A stretch of 64,000 nucleotides of DNA, from NCBI GenBank assembly GCA_033026295.1, contig CM065186.1, forward strand, positions 18,635,672 to 18,699,671. Reading direction: 5' to 3'. This document shows positions 1-11,659 of the stretch, one piece after another. The notes under the pieces are model-generated. The model did no database searches. It worked only from the letters and a program-made list of their open reading frames with translations, and was not told the DNA's origin. Source of the DNA: Channa striata. Taxonomy: Eukaryota > Chordata > Actinopteri > Anabantiformes > Channidae. A program made the position numbers and the translations under genes. Every line of letters begins with the position of its first letter. The first letter of the stretch is position 1.

Positions 1-629
1 GACATTGGTCCCAGCTGGCCAGGTGTTTCCAGCCGCCAGTACAACATCTGCTGCATAAAATAACAGGCAGATCACTCCCGTCATGCAGATGACCTTATAT
101 AAAACCGGGAGACGTGGCTATTCAGGTTTGTTTAAACGTAATGTCTGCAGTTTATACAGCGTGTTTAGTCTGATCAAATATTCGTTTTGCAGTGAAGCTG
201 GAAGCTGTGTGGTCACTTATGTGTTGGATAACATAAGGAAGTGGGTTTTATCTGAATTTATCTCATGAACTGCAGGAAGCTCAAATTTAAATAAATAAAT
301 AAATTTCAAAGTCTGTGTTCAATTGTACTTGCATTTTAATTAACAAACTGTCATTCCAAACCGAAGGTGCAACAAGTAACAAGCGGTTCAACTTTTCCAT
401 TCAGAGTGATTGTTTTAATAATTGGTAGAAACTCAACTAAAACTGAAGCATTTTTCAAAATGAGAACCTTGAAGTCCAGCCAAGGCAGAAAAATTGATAA
501 GGATGAGGAAATCAGTATTTCTATTCCCAAGTTTCTTGATTATGTAACGGCTGCAAAATCAGCTACCGATAGCAGATGAATTTAACTGTAACTATATGAA
601 AACAGTGTGTGAGTGTGTATGTTGCTCAC
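1..629 (-). other. cntn2: cntn2 intron after the Ig1 exon (continues past left edge)
   Basis: The intron begins at the GTGAGC donor (629-624, minus strand). I searched for the second half of Ig1 (the Ig tryptophan and the LVGGNLVI-like block) and did not find it, so the next exon lies outside the window. The only repeat noted is a short AAAT run near 288-304. Confidence 0.75.
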
Positions 630-771
630 CTGTAGGATGCAGTTGGACTGGCTCTGGCCTGACAGCTGAGGGTTATCTTGCCTTCGCTCAGGCCTTCTGG
701 GTAAATTATGCTGCTCGGTTGTTCTTCAAACACTGGTCCACTGTCATGGCCGGACACACACACATCTCCAC
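630..771 (-). CDS. cntn2: contactin-2 coding exon 2 (start of Ig domain 1)
   Basis: Contactin-2 (TAG-1/axonin-1) is a GPI-anchored neuronal adhesion protein with six Ig and four fibronectin III domains; it acts at the axon surface and juxtaparanodes. This 142-nt exon reads, on the minus strand, from an acceptor ending TTCCAG at 777-772 to a donor GTGAGC at 629-624. It encodes about 47 residues including GPVFEEQPSSIIYPEG and LSCQARASPTASYR, the N-terminal half of contactin Ig1 with its first disulphide cysteine. The human protein has GPVFEDQP and CRARASPPATYR at the same place and then the Ig tryptophan, which here must lie in the next exon, beyond the left edge. The reading frame joins the signal-peptide exon through a split Gly codon (G|GT). 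Contactin-1 has similar residues; cntn2 is preferred because nfasc lies directly upstream. That it is a contactin is near certain; the paralogue call is slightly less so. Confidence 0.93.
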
Positions 772-1004
772 CTGGAATCACAACAGCACATCAAATCACA
801 CACTGAATCCTGTGGCAGAAGTTTCCAAATGCTGAGAACCTAGTTTTCACCTTTATTTTTAGCCACATTGAATCACAAAATGTGTGAATATGGATCTGTT
901 CAATAACTTAATAAATAAATCTAAATTATACAAATTAAAATAAGTAATTCCATTAGTATTCACCCCCTGTAAGGTAAATGCCCTAAATCATTACTGGAAC
1001 TTAC
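772..1004 (-). other. cntn2: cntn2 short intron between the first two coding exons
   Basis: This 233-nt AT-rich intron has a GTAAGT donor at 1004-999 and a TTCCAG acceptor at 777-772 on the minus strand. Nothing else was seen in it. Confidence 0.85.
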
Positions 1005-1080
1005 CAACAACCTCCTTCAGAACCACTGCGCTGAGGATCAGCAGACACAGCAAGTGCTCCATCTTTTGGATCCAGCTGGT
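1005..1080 (-). CDS. cntn2: contactin-2 start-codon and signal-peptide exon
   Basis: The ATG is at 1062-1060 on the minus strand, with A at -3 and G at +4, a strong Kozak context. It opens 19 codons plus one base, MEHLLCLLILSAVVLKEVV, a short hydrophobic signal peptide as expected for a secreted, GPI-anchored contactin. The exon ends with G followed by a perfect GTAAGT donor at 1004-999, and its frame is continuous with the Ig1 exon at 630-771 across a 233-nt intron. Coding sequence is 1005-1062. The rest, to about 1080, is 5' UTR, bounded by a plausible acceptor (CTCTTTGGAG then ACCAG); an alternative AG lies six bases further in. No promoter-like DNA lies immediately upstream, so at least one untranslated exon is expected farther right. 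The first residues are not conserved among contactins; the call rests on frame, splice sites and the next exon. Confidence 0.88.
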
Positions 1081-3200
1081 CTCCAAAGAGATCACAATTA
1101 GATCAGAAGCTGATGTTCACCTTATCTTACAGTAAGGAAACGGGGCGTCAAGTCTAGGCATGTGCACAAGAAACAAAGGGGAAAAAAATCGTTAAAAAAA
1201 AAAAGCTTAGTTCATTTGTTTTTTGTCCTAGCAGGTGGCATATGGGACTTCATATGAAAAGCCTTAGACTGTGAGTTATACATACAGTATATAAATGTAT
1301 ATAATGTGCACAAACATATGTACTATACATTTATGGGTACATCACCATTGTTTAGGAATGTCTGTCTGTTTATGTAATGTATCTTACCTTTGTGAGAGAG
1401 TGATGGAAGAACGTCCCAAATTTAAACCAACAATTGTTATGTTTATTTAGTCTTGTTATTTGTATTCTCATCTTTGTACGAGGAAGTAGAAACATCCTCA
1501 TTAGAATTTAGCCAAAAAGCAACTTTTAAGTGACCAGTGATGACTGTCAAGGTTGGCATAAATGCCACTTGCACATACTGTACTATGCTGAAGAGACAGA
1601 GTTACTTATTTTAGTTGAGACGGATTTAACATTTTAGAGGTCTGTGATTGCATGCATCAAACAGCAAAGGGGCTCTTAAAGGGAGCAGGAGAAAAAGAGT
1701 ACAAAGTGTGTCACCATTATTTAATATGGCTTTGAATTTCCTGCAGTATAATTATATACACAACACCTGCAACCCCACACTGAAATTCAAGCCATGCTTT
1801 TCATTCCTAATTTTGTTGAGGTTGCCCATCTCAGGGACCTTTGGTAATCTTTATCCTCACTGAAGTAAACAAACCTGAGGTGACTTTTAACACCAGAGAT
1901 AAAAGTGTGGAATCCATTCTGACCAACCAAAAAAGAAAATATGTGCTGAGGCAGTATTCAAGGTTTTAAGGGAAAGAGCAATCGAGTGATTATTCCAATC
2001 ATGACAGCAGCTGGTAATCAATTTATTCGGGGCACTACTACCTTGAGCAAATCAGAACATTTTTCTATTACAGACAATCTAATATTTGCAAATGTCTCTT
2101 GACAGAGTATGGGAGTGGGTCTTCAGGCTTTAATCACAACAGAACTCTTGTTGAGAATTGTTATGGAAAAGTTCAACACAGTCTGTGCACACTTACTGGG
2201 CAACAGGTCAATATGTCACAGCACCTGTGGAGCTGGATCAAGTGTTATTATGTGAACATCAGGTAAGACTACAGTCAACCCAAAGTATCTGTACAGAATG
2301 AAAGCCAACTGAGGCGTATTTCAGGATTGGACGTGTTTGAAAGAGGCCTGGAGATGAGTTCCCTCTCTACAGAGGTGGACGTCTCAGGCACAACCTGTCT
2401 CCTATTTTCCATGCTGCCTTTTTGTCCATCTCCATGAAAATTAAGAGCATGTCATGCATCAACCAGGGCTGAGTAGCGAAACATTTTAAACTAGCAAGAT
2501 GACAGGATTCAGCTGACAGATAATATGTGATCCATAGAGCATTATGACCCTTTGCTTTGCTGTAGTTTGTATTGTTGCTCCAGCGCAAAGATTCTCCTCC
2601 CTTAAATACTGTCATGCTCACAGCCATCATCTATCCCTGGAGACAACCCAACTTTACTGGCTTTGATTCACTAAATATCAATAAGCGTTTCAATTTCCCA
2701 TGCACCACGAGGCCTAAATGTGTGCGTCAAATCCAAAGAAACACTCGACTGTCGTTCTGCCCACTCACTAAACTACTGAGATTGACAGGAAAGGTACAGA
2801 AGAAGAACAAAAGAGGAAGGGGCTGACAAAGAGACAGGAAAATCTAAATCTCACACAATAGAAAGAGAGGGTGTATCAGGAAATATAAAAGCATGGGATG
2901 ACAGAGTGATAACATCAGAAGATTCAGGTAGTTGAGATAAAACAGAGAGAGTGAGAAACAGATATAGACAGGCCGTGAAATCTGTTTAGTGTGTAATGGA
3001 GAAGGAACAAGACAGCACTGTATCACGTAACTCCAAATGACCCTTCACTGTCTATGCATCACGGAGTACGATCAGCTCAGTGCTTATCACAGGCAGGAAG
3101 CACATTAGACATTTAGCTGAAGTAAAAGTCTGACATTCAGTTGCTCACTGAAGTGCTGAAACACTCCAGTGACTGTAAATCAACCTAAAGAGCTTTTAAA
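1081..3200 (-). other. non-coding block, left part of putative cntn2 intron 1
   Basis: No exon, RNA gene or recognisable transposon was found. The open frames are short, lack splice support and show no familiar protein similarity. The block is assigned to cntn2 intron 1 only by inference. Confidence 0.5.
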
Positions 3201-3236
3201 GGAGTGCTTTGCCAGGTCCTCACACCGGGGATGAGG

Positions 3237-3340
3237 CTAGAGCGGTGGCATGGGCTCGCACTGGCATCCAAATCTGATTGGCCACCGCAGTGCCACCACC
3301 TGCTAGAGTGACAAGGTAAAAGGAGTTGATGAACAAATGT
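3237..3340. repeat. dispersed repeat, copy 1 (shared with 31600-31690)
   Basis: The core at 3271-3303 (GATTGGCCACC...GCCACCACCTGC) recurs with few changes at 31621-31654. In both places flanking sequence is also similar and a run of ATT/AAT triplets follows within 200 nt. This indicates an interspersed repeat family of unknown class. Confidence 0.6.
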
Positions 3341-3529
3341 GAAGCTGAAATAAATCAAAGTGAAAATAAATAATTAATTATTATTATTATTAATAACATT
3401 CATGTATGATATTATTATTATTATGCACATTTAGGGTCAGCAGTAAGGGGACTCAGGGGTTCTATGCTACCTTCTGCAGGAAGCAGGCACTTCTATAGAG
3501 GGTTTGGGGTGAGCAGCAGCTTCAGTGAG

Positions 3530-3740
3530 AATTACTCAGTGAGGACCAAGTCAGGCAGGTCCTCACAACTTCAAAGGGATTTCTGAGGGTCAAGACTGGG
3601 TTTTAGGGTCGGGGTTAGGGTAATGAATAGGGTTAGGCATTCAGTTGTGATGGTTAGGGTAAGGGGCTAGGGATTGTATTATGTCAATGAGTGTCCTCAC
3701 AGGTATAGAAAGACAAACGTGTGTGTGTACACAGGATACA
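3530..3740 (+). repeat. degenerate TTAGGG-like stretch with flanking repeat
   Basis: Between about 3600 and 3670 the motif GGGTTAGGG and close variants recur several times (GGGGTTAGGGTAATG, ATAGGGTTAGGC, GGTTAGGGTAAGGGG). It is bracketed by two GTCCTCACA motifs and followed by a short GT run. Similar degenerate tracts are common dispersed repeats in fish; it need not be a relic telomere. Confidence 0.55.
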
Positions 3741-3784
3741 TTCAGGTCCAGCACAAAGTGTTAATTTTTACACCAGAACAGCTT

Positions 3785-4192
3785 TCTCCTGATTTGTCGA
3801 GAAGGTGAACCTCCCATCTTTCCAGGAGCTGTACATCTCGAGGACACGGAGACGAGCAGCCAGGATGACAGCCAACCCTTCTCATCCTGGACATAAACTC
3901 TTTCAGCCCCTCCCCTCTGGCAAGAGGCTCCGGTCCATTAAGACCAGGACCTCAAGCAACAAGAACAGGTTCTTCCCCACTGCAGTCAGCCTGCTGAACC
4001 GTGGACCAATCCCCCCAGATAACCCCCCACTAATCTACAGACACCCACTTTCACTTTGTCAAGTTGAACACACTACCTCACATTGCACATTCACTTTTCT
4101 CCTAAACTTAGATTTTATTGCTTGCCTGTTCCTCACTTGTAAGTCGCTTTGGATAAAAGCGTCTGCCAAATGCCTAAATGTAAATGTAAGTT
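3785..4192 (+). mobile_element. L2-like LINE, 5'-truncated 3' end
   Basis: The frame at 3805-4010 gives HPGHKLFQPLPSGKRLRSIK and later FFPTAVSLLN, the typical C-terminal tail of fish L2-type LINE polyproteins. The 3' end at 4141-4190 (AAGTCGCTTTGGATAAAAGC, then GTCTGCCAAATG and TAAATGTAA repeats) is the tail also carried by the SINE at 27884-28085. A minus-strand copy of the last ~110 nt lies at 38970-39085. Only the final part of the element is present, as expected from incomplete reverse transcription, so it is not autonomous. Confidence 0.8.
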
Positions 4193-5014
4193 TCTGTCTT
4201 TCAGTTAACAATGTTATTACCTCAAGAGTCTGAGTTGAGTGTCACAGCATCAGTAGTTAAGTTTCTGCTCTTGAGTTAACAGTGGTATTTCGCAGGGATA
4301 CATGCGTTTTTGTGAAAAGTAAAATGAGGCCTCTGCAGTAAAGTGCCGTTGTGTTAAGTCACCCTCCTGAATGGCAGAAAAGAGGCACTTGACCTTTGAG
4401 GAAGACGACCAGAGGGATTCTTCTGCTTTCTGATCAAATGCCTGTGAGTTTAAGTGGGCTTTTTATTTCTGTGAATACTTCAATTCTCCATCAGGAGAAA
4501 TGAGCAGGGGCTCGTGTTCCTATTTCCAGAATCAAAATGTCAGAGCTCAGCGACTTGGAGCCTTTGCTATGTCTGCGACTGTGCATTTTAATTGTCTCTT
4601 CACATCTTTATTTATGTATATTTATGTGACTGTTCACAGGAGGATCCTCCATGGATTTTCAGAAAAGCAGCCCCCTAGGTATGCCCCGGCTGCTCTTTGT
4701 GTCCTTCAGTTTAGAAAGCAGCACAACATTCCAGGTACAGGCCTCTATTTTTTCAAGCTTGGGCTCAGACATCTTTCTGTTACAACAGTGGTTGCATTTG
4801 GCGTCAGCCATCTGGTACAATGTTTGCAGCATGGAGCTGATTCCACATTTAAAGATTAAGACCTTGACCTGCACCAGGGTCTGGAAGACGGTCATTTTAC
4901 GCTCTACTTATACCCCCTTTAAGGGCTGCCACTCCAATTGCAGTGAGCTCATCTAACACGCTTAACATTTCATGTTGCATTCTCTGTCTCTGACATGAAT
5001 ACTCGTTTTGTGTT

Positions 5015-5245
5015 TGTTTGGGGTCGCAGGAGGGCTGAAGCCTATCCAACTGTCGTTAGGTGAGAGGCAGAGTACAGCAACATAGACATATACAGACAGA
5101 CAACCATTCACGCTCACATTTACCCCTACAGGCAATTTAGAGTCGGTTAAGCTAACACCCATGTCTGTGGACTGGAGGAAGTACACCAAAACCTCCACAA
5201 CCGGGGACCTTCTAGCTGTAAGGTGACAGCACCAACCACTGAAAA
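5015..5245. repeat. fish LINE-derived repeat (RTE/Expander-like 3' region), copy 1
   Basis: The stretch contains GGCTGAAGCCTATCCAACTG, ACAGACAGACAACCATTCAC and GGCAATTTAGAGTCG, in the order seen in a very common fish repeat family that I associate with RTE-clade (Expander-like) 3' regions. A second copy with the same landmarks is at 14185-14460. The class is recalled from family knowledge and less certain than the repeat status. Confidence 0.6.
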
Positions 5246-8200
5246 ACTATGCTGCTCATTTTATTGAAATTGAATTTGTTACTGAATTTGTTTGTTTTTT
5301 TTTTTATTTGTAAAAAAAAGATTGCTTTTTAAATGTGTGATGACCCTGAAGAATACTATCAAGGATTATTTGGTTGTCAATATTTGATGCACTTTTGGCA
5401 AAGTATAGAAATGACTGGATGAATGAATGCCCAGTTCAGTTGCTTCAAACAAGACAGTTTGTATCCAGTATCATTCAACACACACAATATAATAAGTGTT
5501 TGTACATGACATAATGGGTCATATGCTAGAACATATGACCCTCCTGCTCTTTTTAAACAGATAAATGTCACCTGGTTAATTAAGCCTGCGTCAGACGTCA
5601 GCAAACAAACACAAAATGATAATCACTGAGATATTAGAGTAGGACATCTTGCAGCTAGAGTTATAGAACATGCTTTGTTTATGATATTTAGTAATTTCTT
5701 GATTACACAAGAAATGATCAGTGTGAGGCAGAGAGGACAACTTCAATGATCAGAAGTTGAATAAATTCATTAAATCACAAATTTAGTCATCGAGTTAAAT
5801 AGTCCGGCTCAGCATGTTGAACAAAATACTTTCATTATGATTTTTGCCATAATTGAGCAGCCGTAGCACTAACAACTTTGAAGTTACACTTTGGATAGAA
5901 TCTTGGATGGATATGTTTATTATTTTGCACATGAACCTGTCAATCTTTGTGAACAAATAAACTAAATGTATATTTACAGTGGGGCTCGAAACGGTGTGTG
6001 TGGATGTAGTATGGCCAGAAGCATGTAAACCTCTAGCTTTATCTATTTGTATGAAGGTAAAATCCAAGTCAGGTGTTTCAATCAACAGGATGTGGGTGCA
6101 GGAGGACATGCCTTATTTAATAAAGACATATCTGGGTGTTTGCTGTAAAAATCTGATCTGAGGGCTCTTGATACTTTTGCCACAGACCAATATCTCAAAC
6201 TAATAGGTATGTCCTCTCAGGAGAAAAACAAATTGCACTCTATAAAAGAAAGAGCCATAGAACACCATTGATAGCCTCTTTTATCACATCATCATCATAG
6301 CGCAACTAACTGATTATGATCACGAAGGAGTAACACAGAACCAAATTTCACACTTAGTCCTTAAAAAATATGAAACTAATGCCTGTTACATGTAGATAAT
6401 ACAAAGCCAGCGTTGTGCATCTTGTTAAATCATAAAAAGTGAAAAATACTTTTAGACCAGCAAGAACATCGAGCAGGCAATTAGCCCTCCTGAGTAACTC
6501 CCACACATCAGCGTGCACCACCTGACCACCACATCAGCATTAAGTATGGCAGAAAATGGCTGACCACATGCTGGGAAAACACAATTACTGTGACATGCAA
6601 TGGGCAGAAAAATGAGCATCTTTAAACTCACTGAACTAACTTCACTTTACTCCTTCACTTACAGTTTGTTCAAATATTGACATTCGCCCGCAGCTTTGAG
6701 TGGATTATAAGAAGTCCTGAACCAGAACCCCAGCAGCCAAGGGGGATGCAGGATGACTTCATGCACACTGTGACTGACTGAACTGAGAGTCACATCTATT
6801 ATGGCTGTGTGTGATCATAAGGGAACAATAGTGGGTCTGTGAGACCTATTTGCCACTTTGTTCCCACTTAAACAGAGGACCACTTACTGAAGGGGAAACC
6901 ACACTCATAAGACACACACACACGTGCAGTATGGGGCACTGCATGCATGATGGCATACTGCTGTACAATTATAAATTATGGAACCCACTCACATCATGGC
7001 CACTTGACATGACTATGCTGACAAATACTTATAAGAAGTTGTCCGTCCTCTCTGCCTCACACCAAGTTGGTTTAGATTACATTAATCTAATCATTATCAA
7101 ATAGGCAACACATAAATAGGTATTAATAATTATAGGTCCAACGTTTTGGACCCAGCCCAAAGCAATCCCACCGAAATCCTACCTGTAATTCACCAACAGT
7201 AGATTTTGATGCTCAGACCCTTTCCTGGCAGCGATGAAGATAATTAAACCTAAAACAGGCAGAGAACACTGACTCTAACAGCTTCAAAGGTCACATTTAA
7301 TACCCACCTCATAACTGCTTGAATAGTTCTGACACGGCAGGCTCTCAAACATAAATGTACAACTTAGTAAACCAGGTGTGACCTCACATCAGGCTCAGTT
7401 TCCCAGTATGAACATCACTTAAAAAGCATTTGAATGTCTAGATTCGAGACAGTAGAACCTCATCAACACCAGCGTCACTCGTGGTCTGACAACACTGAGA
7501 CCAGTCGGACCACAAATATGCTGGTGCACAAGCTGGAACAAATAAACAAATCTTTAAGCCCAGTGCATGCCGGGAGTCTGCCTAACACACTATCTCATGT
7601 ACCTGCAATCACATCATCGACAGCCAGTGACAACAAATGCTGGACGTGGTTTCAAACTTTTGGTCTTTTTGCCTTAATTTAAAGCACAAGAAAACTTCAT
7701 CCAGTATTAAGAAAATCCCTAAACACAACTTTAAACAGCGTACCCACACTCCACTAAAACTGCACAATAATCAATACAGCACAGATATAATGCATCGTCC
7801 TAAAGTGGACTTCTTTCACCACCACACTGTAATACTGCCTCAGATGATCCTGGTTATCTCTGAGTGCCTGTGTCGCCCAGCAGGCAACCAGCAAATAATA
7901 AAACAGATAGGTTCCCCCAGCCATCCATTCCAGGCTCTTCCGAGATCCCAACCCAGACACCATGACCTATGGAGTCAGGCGTTGGCGCCGCCAGGGTCCC
8001 TGTGGAGAACAGGCCGAGTCTCCCCCTGCTCATCTGTCACACTGCACATAACCAATACCAAGAGAGATGGAGCGAGGAAAAGACTGGGTTTACAGCCATG
8101 TATGAGGCACATGTGAACCTGCTTATTCTAAGTCCTGAAAACTGAGCCTGATGGACACGTGCTTAATGCTCTGCTTTAACACAGGACTGCAAAAAATATA

Positions 8201-8950
8201 TATCTATAAAGTATTAAATGTCCTCCAGTGCATGTCTTTGCAACAATTACTTTATATCTTTCATACTGTATATCAGCATTTGCCTAAAAATTCCAGTACG
8301 GGTGGACCACTAAAAAAGAACCAATACAGAATCAGTCATGACAATAAGACAACTCGATGGGGAGTACTGTGCAAGCTGCCTGTGCCATAATGGTGACAAA
8401 AGCATGGACAGCTGATATAACTCTGTGCATTTGTAGTTTTTACAGAATTAAATTGAAATATGATTCAACGACAAGTATGACCTGATCATCATCCCTGGCT
8501 TGGTCACGTAACGCTGCAGTGACTTCTTGTATGTAGGTATGGTAAGAACACTAAGTTATCCCACGACCGGTTTTGTGCCGACAGGTTTAACATTGTGTAG
8601 CAGCTGTGGCACTTCGACTGCAACAAGAAAAAGTGCAGGACACCTACAGTACTGTACTAGAAGTGTGTGCAGACGTGTGTGTGGGGCAGTCGGACCTCTC
8701 GAGCCTATACTTATGTGTAACAACTACCTAGACGGTGCCCTGTCTAAACCCTGCCGGAACCATCTACAATGCAACAAAACATGTGTGTAATATCTGTGTG
8801 TCAAAGGTCTGCAATTATTTTTTAAATCACAATCTTGTGAAATTAGATTTGTGATTACATCCCTACTTTCAAGTGTTACTGTAGTATTTTTCAGCCAAAA
8901 CACAACACAAGTTATGTCAGCCTTCTTCTGTGCCTTGTTGTTTGTAGTTT
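5245..8950 (-). other. non-coding block in putative cntn2 intron 1
   Basis: No gene was recognised. It contains a 10-bp perfect inverted repeat, GGGTCATATG at 5516-5525 with its complement at 5532-5541 across a 6-nt spacer. An open frame at 8527-8790 is cysteine-rich but has no signal peptide or recognisable family, and is treated as chance. Confidence 0.55.
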
Positions 8951-8970
8951 TAAGACAAACATAACAAAAT

Positions 8971-9098
8971 ACAGAATAAAGTTAAAAAATATGACCCAGA
9001 TGCAAACAGCAACCAGACCTATCAGCAACCTTTTAACCAGCCTCTTAAAGGTAGGTGAAAGCTCTGGTTGCTGGCCATATTTTTTAACTTTATTCTGT
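8971..9098. repeat. long foldback (nested inverted repeat)
   Basis: A perfect 23-bp inverted repeat (8971-8993 against 9076-9098, beginning ACAGAATAAAGTTAAAAAAT) encloses a second perfect 11-bp inverted repeat (CAGCAACCAGA at 9007-9017 against 9063-9073). A third near-perfect arm pair (CCTTTTAA / TTAAAGG) lies around the centre. The 128-nt unit can fold into one interrupted hairpin. It could be a small palindromic MITE, a decayed foldback transposon or an RNA hairpin; no terminal target-site duplication was obvious. Confidence 0.75.
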
Positions 9099-9109
9099 TT
9101 GTTACTCAC

Positions 9110-10915
9110 AGAGCAGAAACCATTCTACCACCACAAAAGAAGAACTAAAGAACTAGAAAAGGTATAAAAGGTGGAAATAGATGATGCACAAAGACTGTCG
9201 ACAGGTTATGAAAAAGACCTACACGGCAGAAGGCGCTGCGTTTATAGTGCTGAGCTGCACTGCTGCTGAAAATATATTTTCTCGACAAGATCAAGCCTCC
9301 CGTTGTGATTATGGGATGAGTTCAGAATGCAGACACAGAGAATCTATGCTGAAATGCTGCTGTGACTTTAGTGAAGGTAAAAATGTTTTTTTTATCCCAC
9401 AAGGACTCCATGCTCCATACCTACACTCAAATTACCCTTACCCTGTGGTAAACGGAGACACAGAATGAGCCTTTATGTCGGATTCTGAAACTGTACCCAG
9501 TAAATGCTTTGATGGCATTGAACACCTGAGAACCATGAGGTTACAGTAAATCACAATGATGAATGCGGAATTATTTTTAATTTCTAGCAGAAAATGTGAC
9601 TCATTTTTCTATAGTAGAGTGTTTGTTCTTATTCTACCATGTCTTCCATTCTGGAAGTAGCAATAACTATCTGTGTGAGTGAGAGTGAGTGAGAAATCTT
9701 GTTTAGTTCTGTGATACTCCAAACCAAAAATAGGTTGTTTCAGAACCATATTCCATATTGATCCAAATGGGAATCATGCAAGTACAAAGCCTAGGAGGGA
9801 AAAGTGGTGTAATGTGCTTAAAAACGGTGTCACCGGCCAGTGAACTTCAAAGGAAACAAAGAAAACACCTCTACAGCCACGAACTGACCCCTCAGTTACA
9901 AGCCTACACATCACACATTACAACACATTTTGTAAAAATACTTAATTTGTTGGTCTCATCATTTGATATAGTCTGAAAATTCCACAGCTGATACTTCCCT
10001 TTACATAATAGGAGGACAGTTTAGCTTCGTAATCATTCCAGAAGTGCGAAAATGTGGAGTTTTGAAGGCAAATATTGTTGTAATCTAAAATTTAGGTTTT
10101 AGCAAAGCTTAAACCAAAGTAAAGAGGATTATGTGTTTAGGAAAATCCCTGCTACCTTATCCAGGTTCCTCAGCCTCGGCAGCTTATTGTAAACAGCATC
10201 TGATGTTTACATCCAGTACTGGATGGTTCATTATAATAATTAATACAGGAGCATTAGCACGCAAGTAAAAATAGCCGAAGCTCGTGTCAGTATGCCTGTA
10301 AAGCTGCCTGTTTTTCACTGTCGATAATGGAAAATTCACAGGCGGTAGATTGTAATTGCAACCTCTCCCTGTTCCAATCAACTTGATAAGAACTTTTTCT
10401 TCTTTGGAAAATGTAAAATCTCTATTGGACAGCTGTTCTGTTAAAGGACTCCTACAGTGTTGGTAAAAATGTGCCTCATTGTGCAGATTGGTCTCCGTCT
10501 CCTCAAAGCTGTTTATTTACACACATACTGTTTCCCAAGGAGCTCAAAAAGAGCCTGCTGTTCTCTGACGCCATTTGGTTCAACGTGAAGCCTAATGCTT
10601 ATAAATCCTCCAACGGCAACATAGATCATATGTGAAAACTCTGAGTTTCAAATCTTGTCAGAGCAGCAAAAAATCTGAATTGCAAGTAATACAGTGTGAT
10701 AGTGTTTTTGAGATTTGATTCAGCTTCATGAAATGCAACACCACACTGTGTTTTAATATTCATTTCACACACCCCCAAAAAAGGTATTGAGAATCATACA
10801 ATTTCTCCTTTCTGCTATTGTGACACCTCTTAAAGTGTGTGTTAGTTAACGTTTAGTTCATGACAGTTATATATACATACTGTTACATGATTTGCTGACA
10901 TATTGACAAAAAAAT
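9110..10915 (-). other. non-coding block in putative cntn2 intron 1
   Basis: I see nothing recognisable here apart from AT-rich single-copy-looking DNA. Confidence 0.5.
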
Positions 10916-10916
10916 C

Positions 10917-11656
10917 TACTCCTTCTCTTTGGGCTTTTCCCATCAGGGGTCGCCACAGCGAATCATCCATTTCCACTTCACTCTATCCTGGGCATCTCCC
11001 TCTCTGACACCAGCTAACCTCATGTCCTCTGTTAGAACGTCCATATATCTCCTCCTTGGTCGTCCTCTCGACCTCTTGCCTGGCAGCTCCATCTCCAACA
11101 TCCTTCTACCAATATAATCACTATCCCTCCTCTGCACATGTCCAAACCATCTCAATCTGGCCTCTCTGACTTTGTTGCTAACACAGGCGACGTGCTCTGT
11201 CCATCTGATGAACTCGTTCCTGATTCTGTCCAACCTTGTGACTCCTAAGGAGAACCTCAACATCTTCATCTCTGCTGCTTCCATCTCTGCCTCTTGTCTC
11301 TTTCTCACTGCTACTGTCTCTAACCCATAGAGCAGAGCTGGTCTCACCACTGTCCTGTTCACCTTTCCTTTGAGTCTTGCTGACACTCTTCTGTCACACA
11401 ACACTCCTGACACTTTCCTCCACCCACTCCAACCCGCCTGCACTCGCCTCTTCACCTCTTTTCCACACTCCCCATCACACTGAACTGTTGACCCCAAGTA
11501 CTTAAACTCCTGCACCTTCTTCACCTCAGCCCCCTGTAACCTCACACTTCTACCTTGCTCCCTCTCATTTAGACACATGTATTCTGTCTTGCTTCTACTG
11601 ACTATCATGCCTCTTTCCAGAGCAAACCTCCACCTCTCCAGCTGTTCCTCCACCTG
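10917..11656 (-). mobile_element. RTE-like LINE, 5'-truncated copy 1
   Basis: An open frame at 10943-11653 encodes the C-terminal part of a LINE polyprotein of a kind abundant in fish. Segments are FKYLGSTVQCDGECGKEVKR, AGWSGWRKVSGVLCDRR, RPALLYGLETVAVRKRQEAE, LRWFGHVQRR and the end KWKWMIRCGDP. The LYGLET and LRWFGHV motifs resemble the RTE-like clade. The 3' end (CGACCCCTGATGGGAAAAGC, minus strand) lies near 10930. No stop interrupts the 236 codons, and the copy is about 95% identical by eye to that at 20371-20878 over the first 235 nt compared, so insertion is fairly recent. Reverse-transcriptase catalytic motifs are missing through 5' truncation. Confidence 0.85.
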
Positions 11657-11659
11657 CTA

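Noticed and set aside
1..84. Minus-strand ATG at 84-82 opening a 28-codon hydrophobic frame to the left edge, with an acceptor-like TTTTATGCAG
   Set aside because: Joined to the Ig1 exon in the required phase it gives no Ig tryptophan, and the frame is too short to support a separate gene.
1793..1815. GCTTTTCATTCCTA, which resembles the miR-135 mature sequence
   Set aside because: The match fails at both ends and no complementary star arm lies within hairpin distance.
8527..8790. Cysteine-rich 87-codon open frame on the plus strand
   Set aside because: No signal peptide, no regular cysteine framework, no splice support and no recognised family; likely chance.
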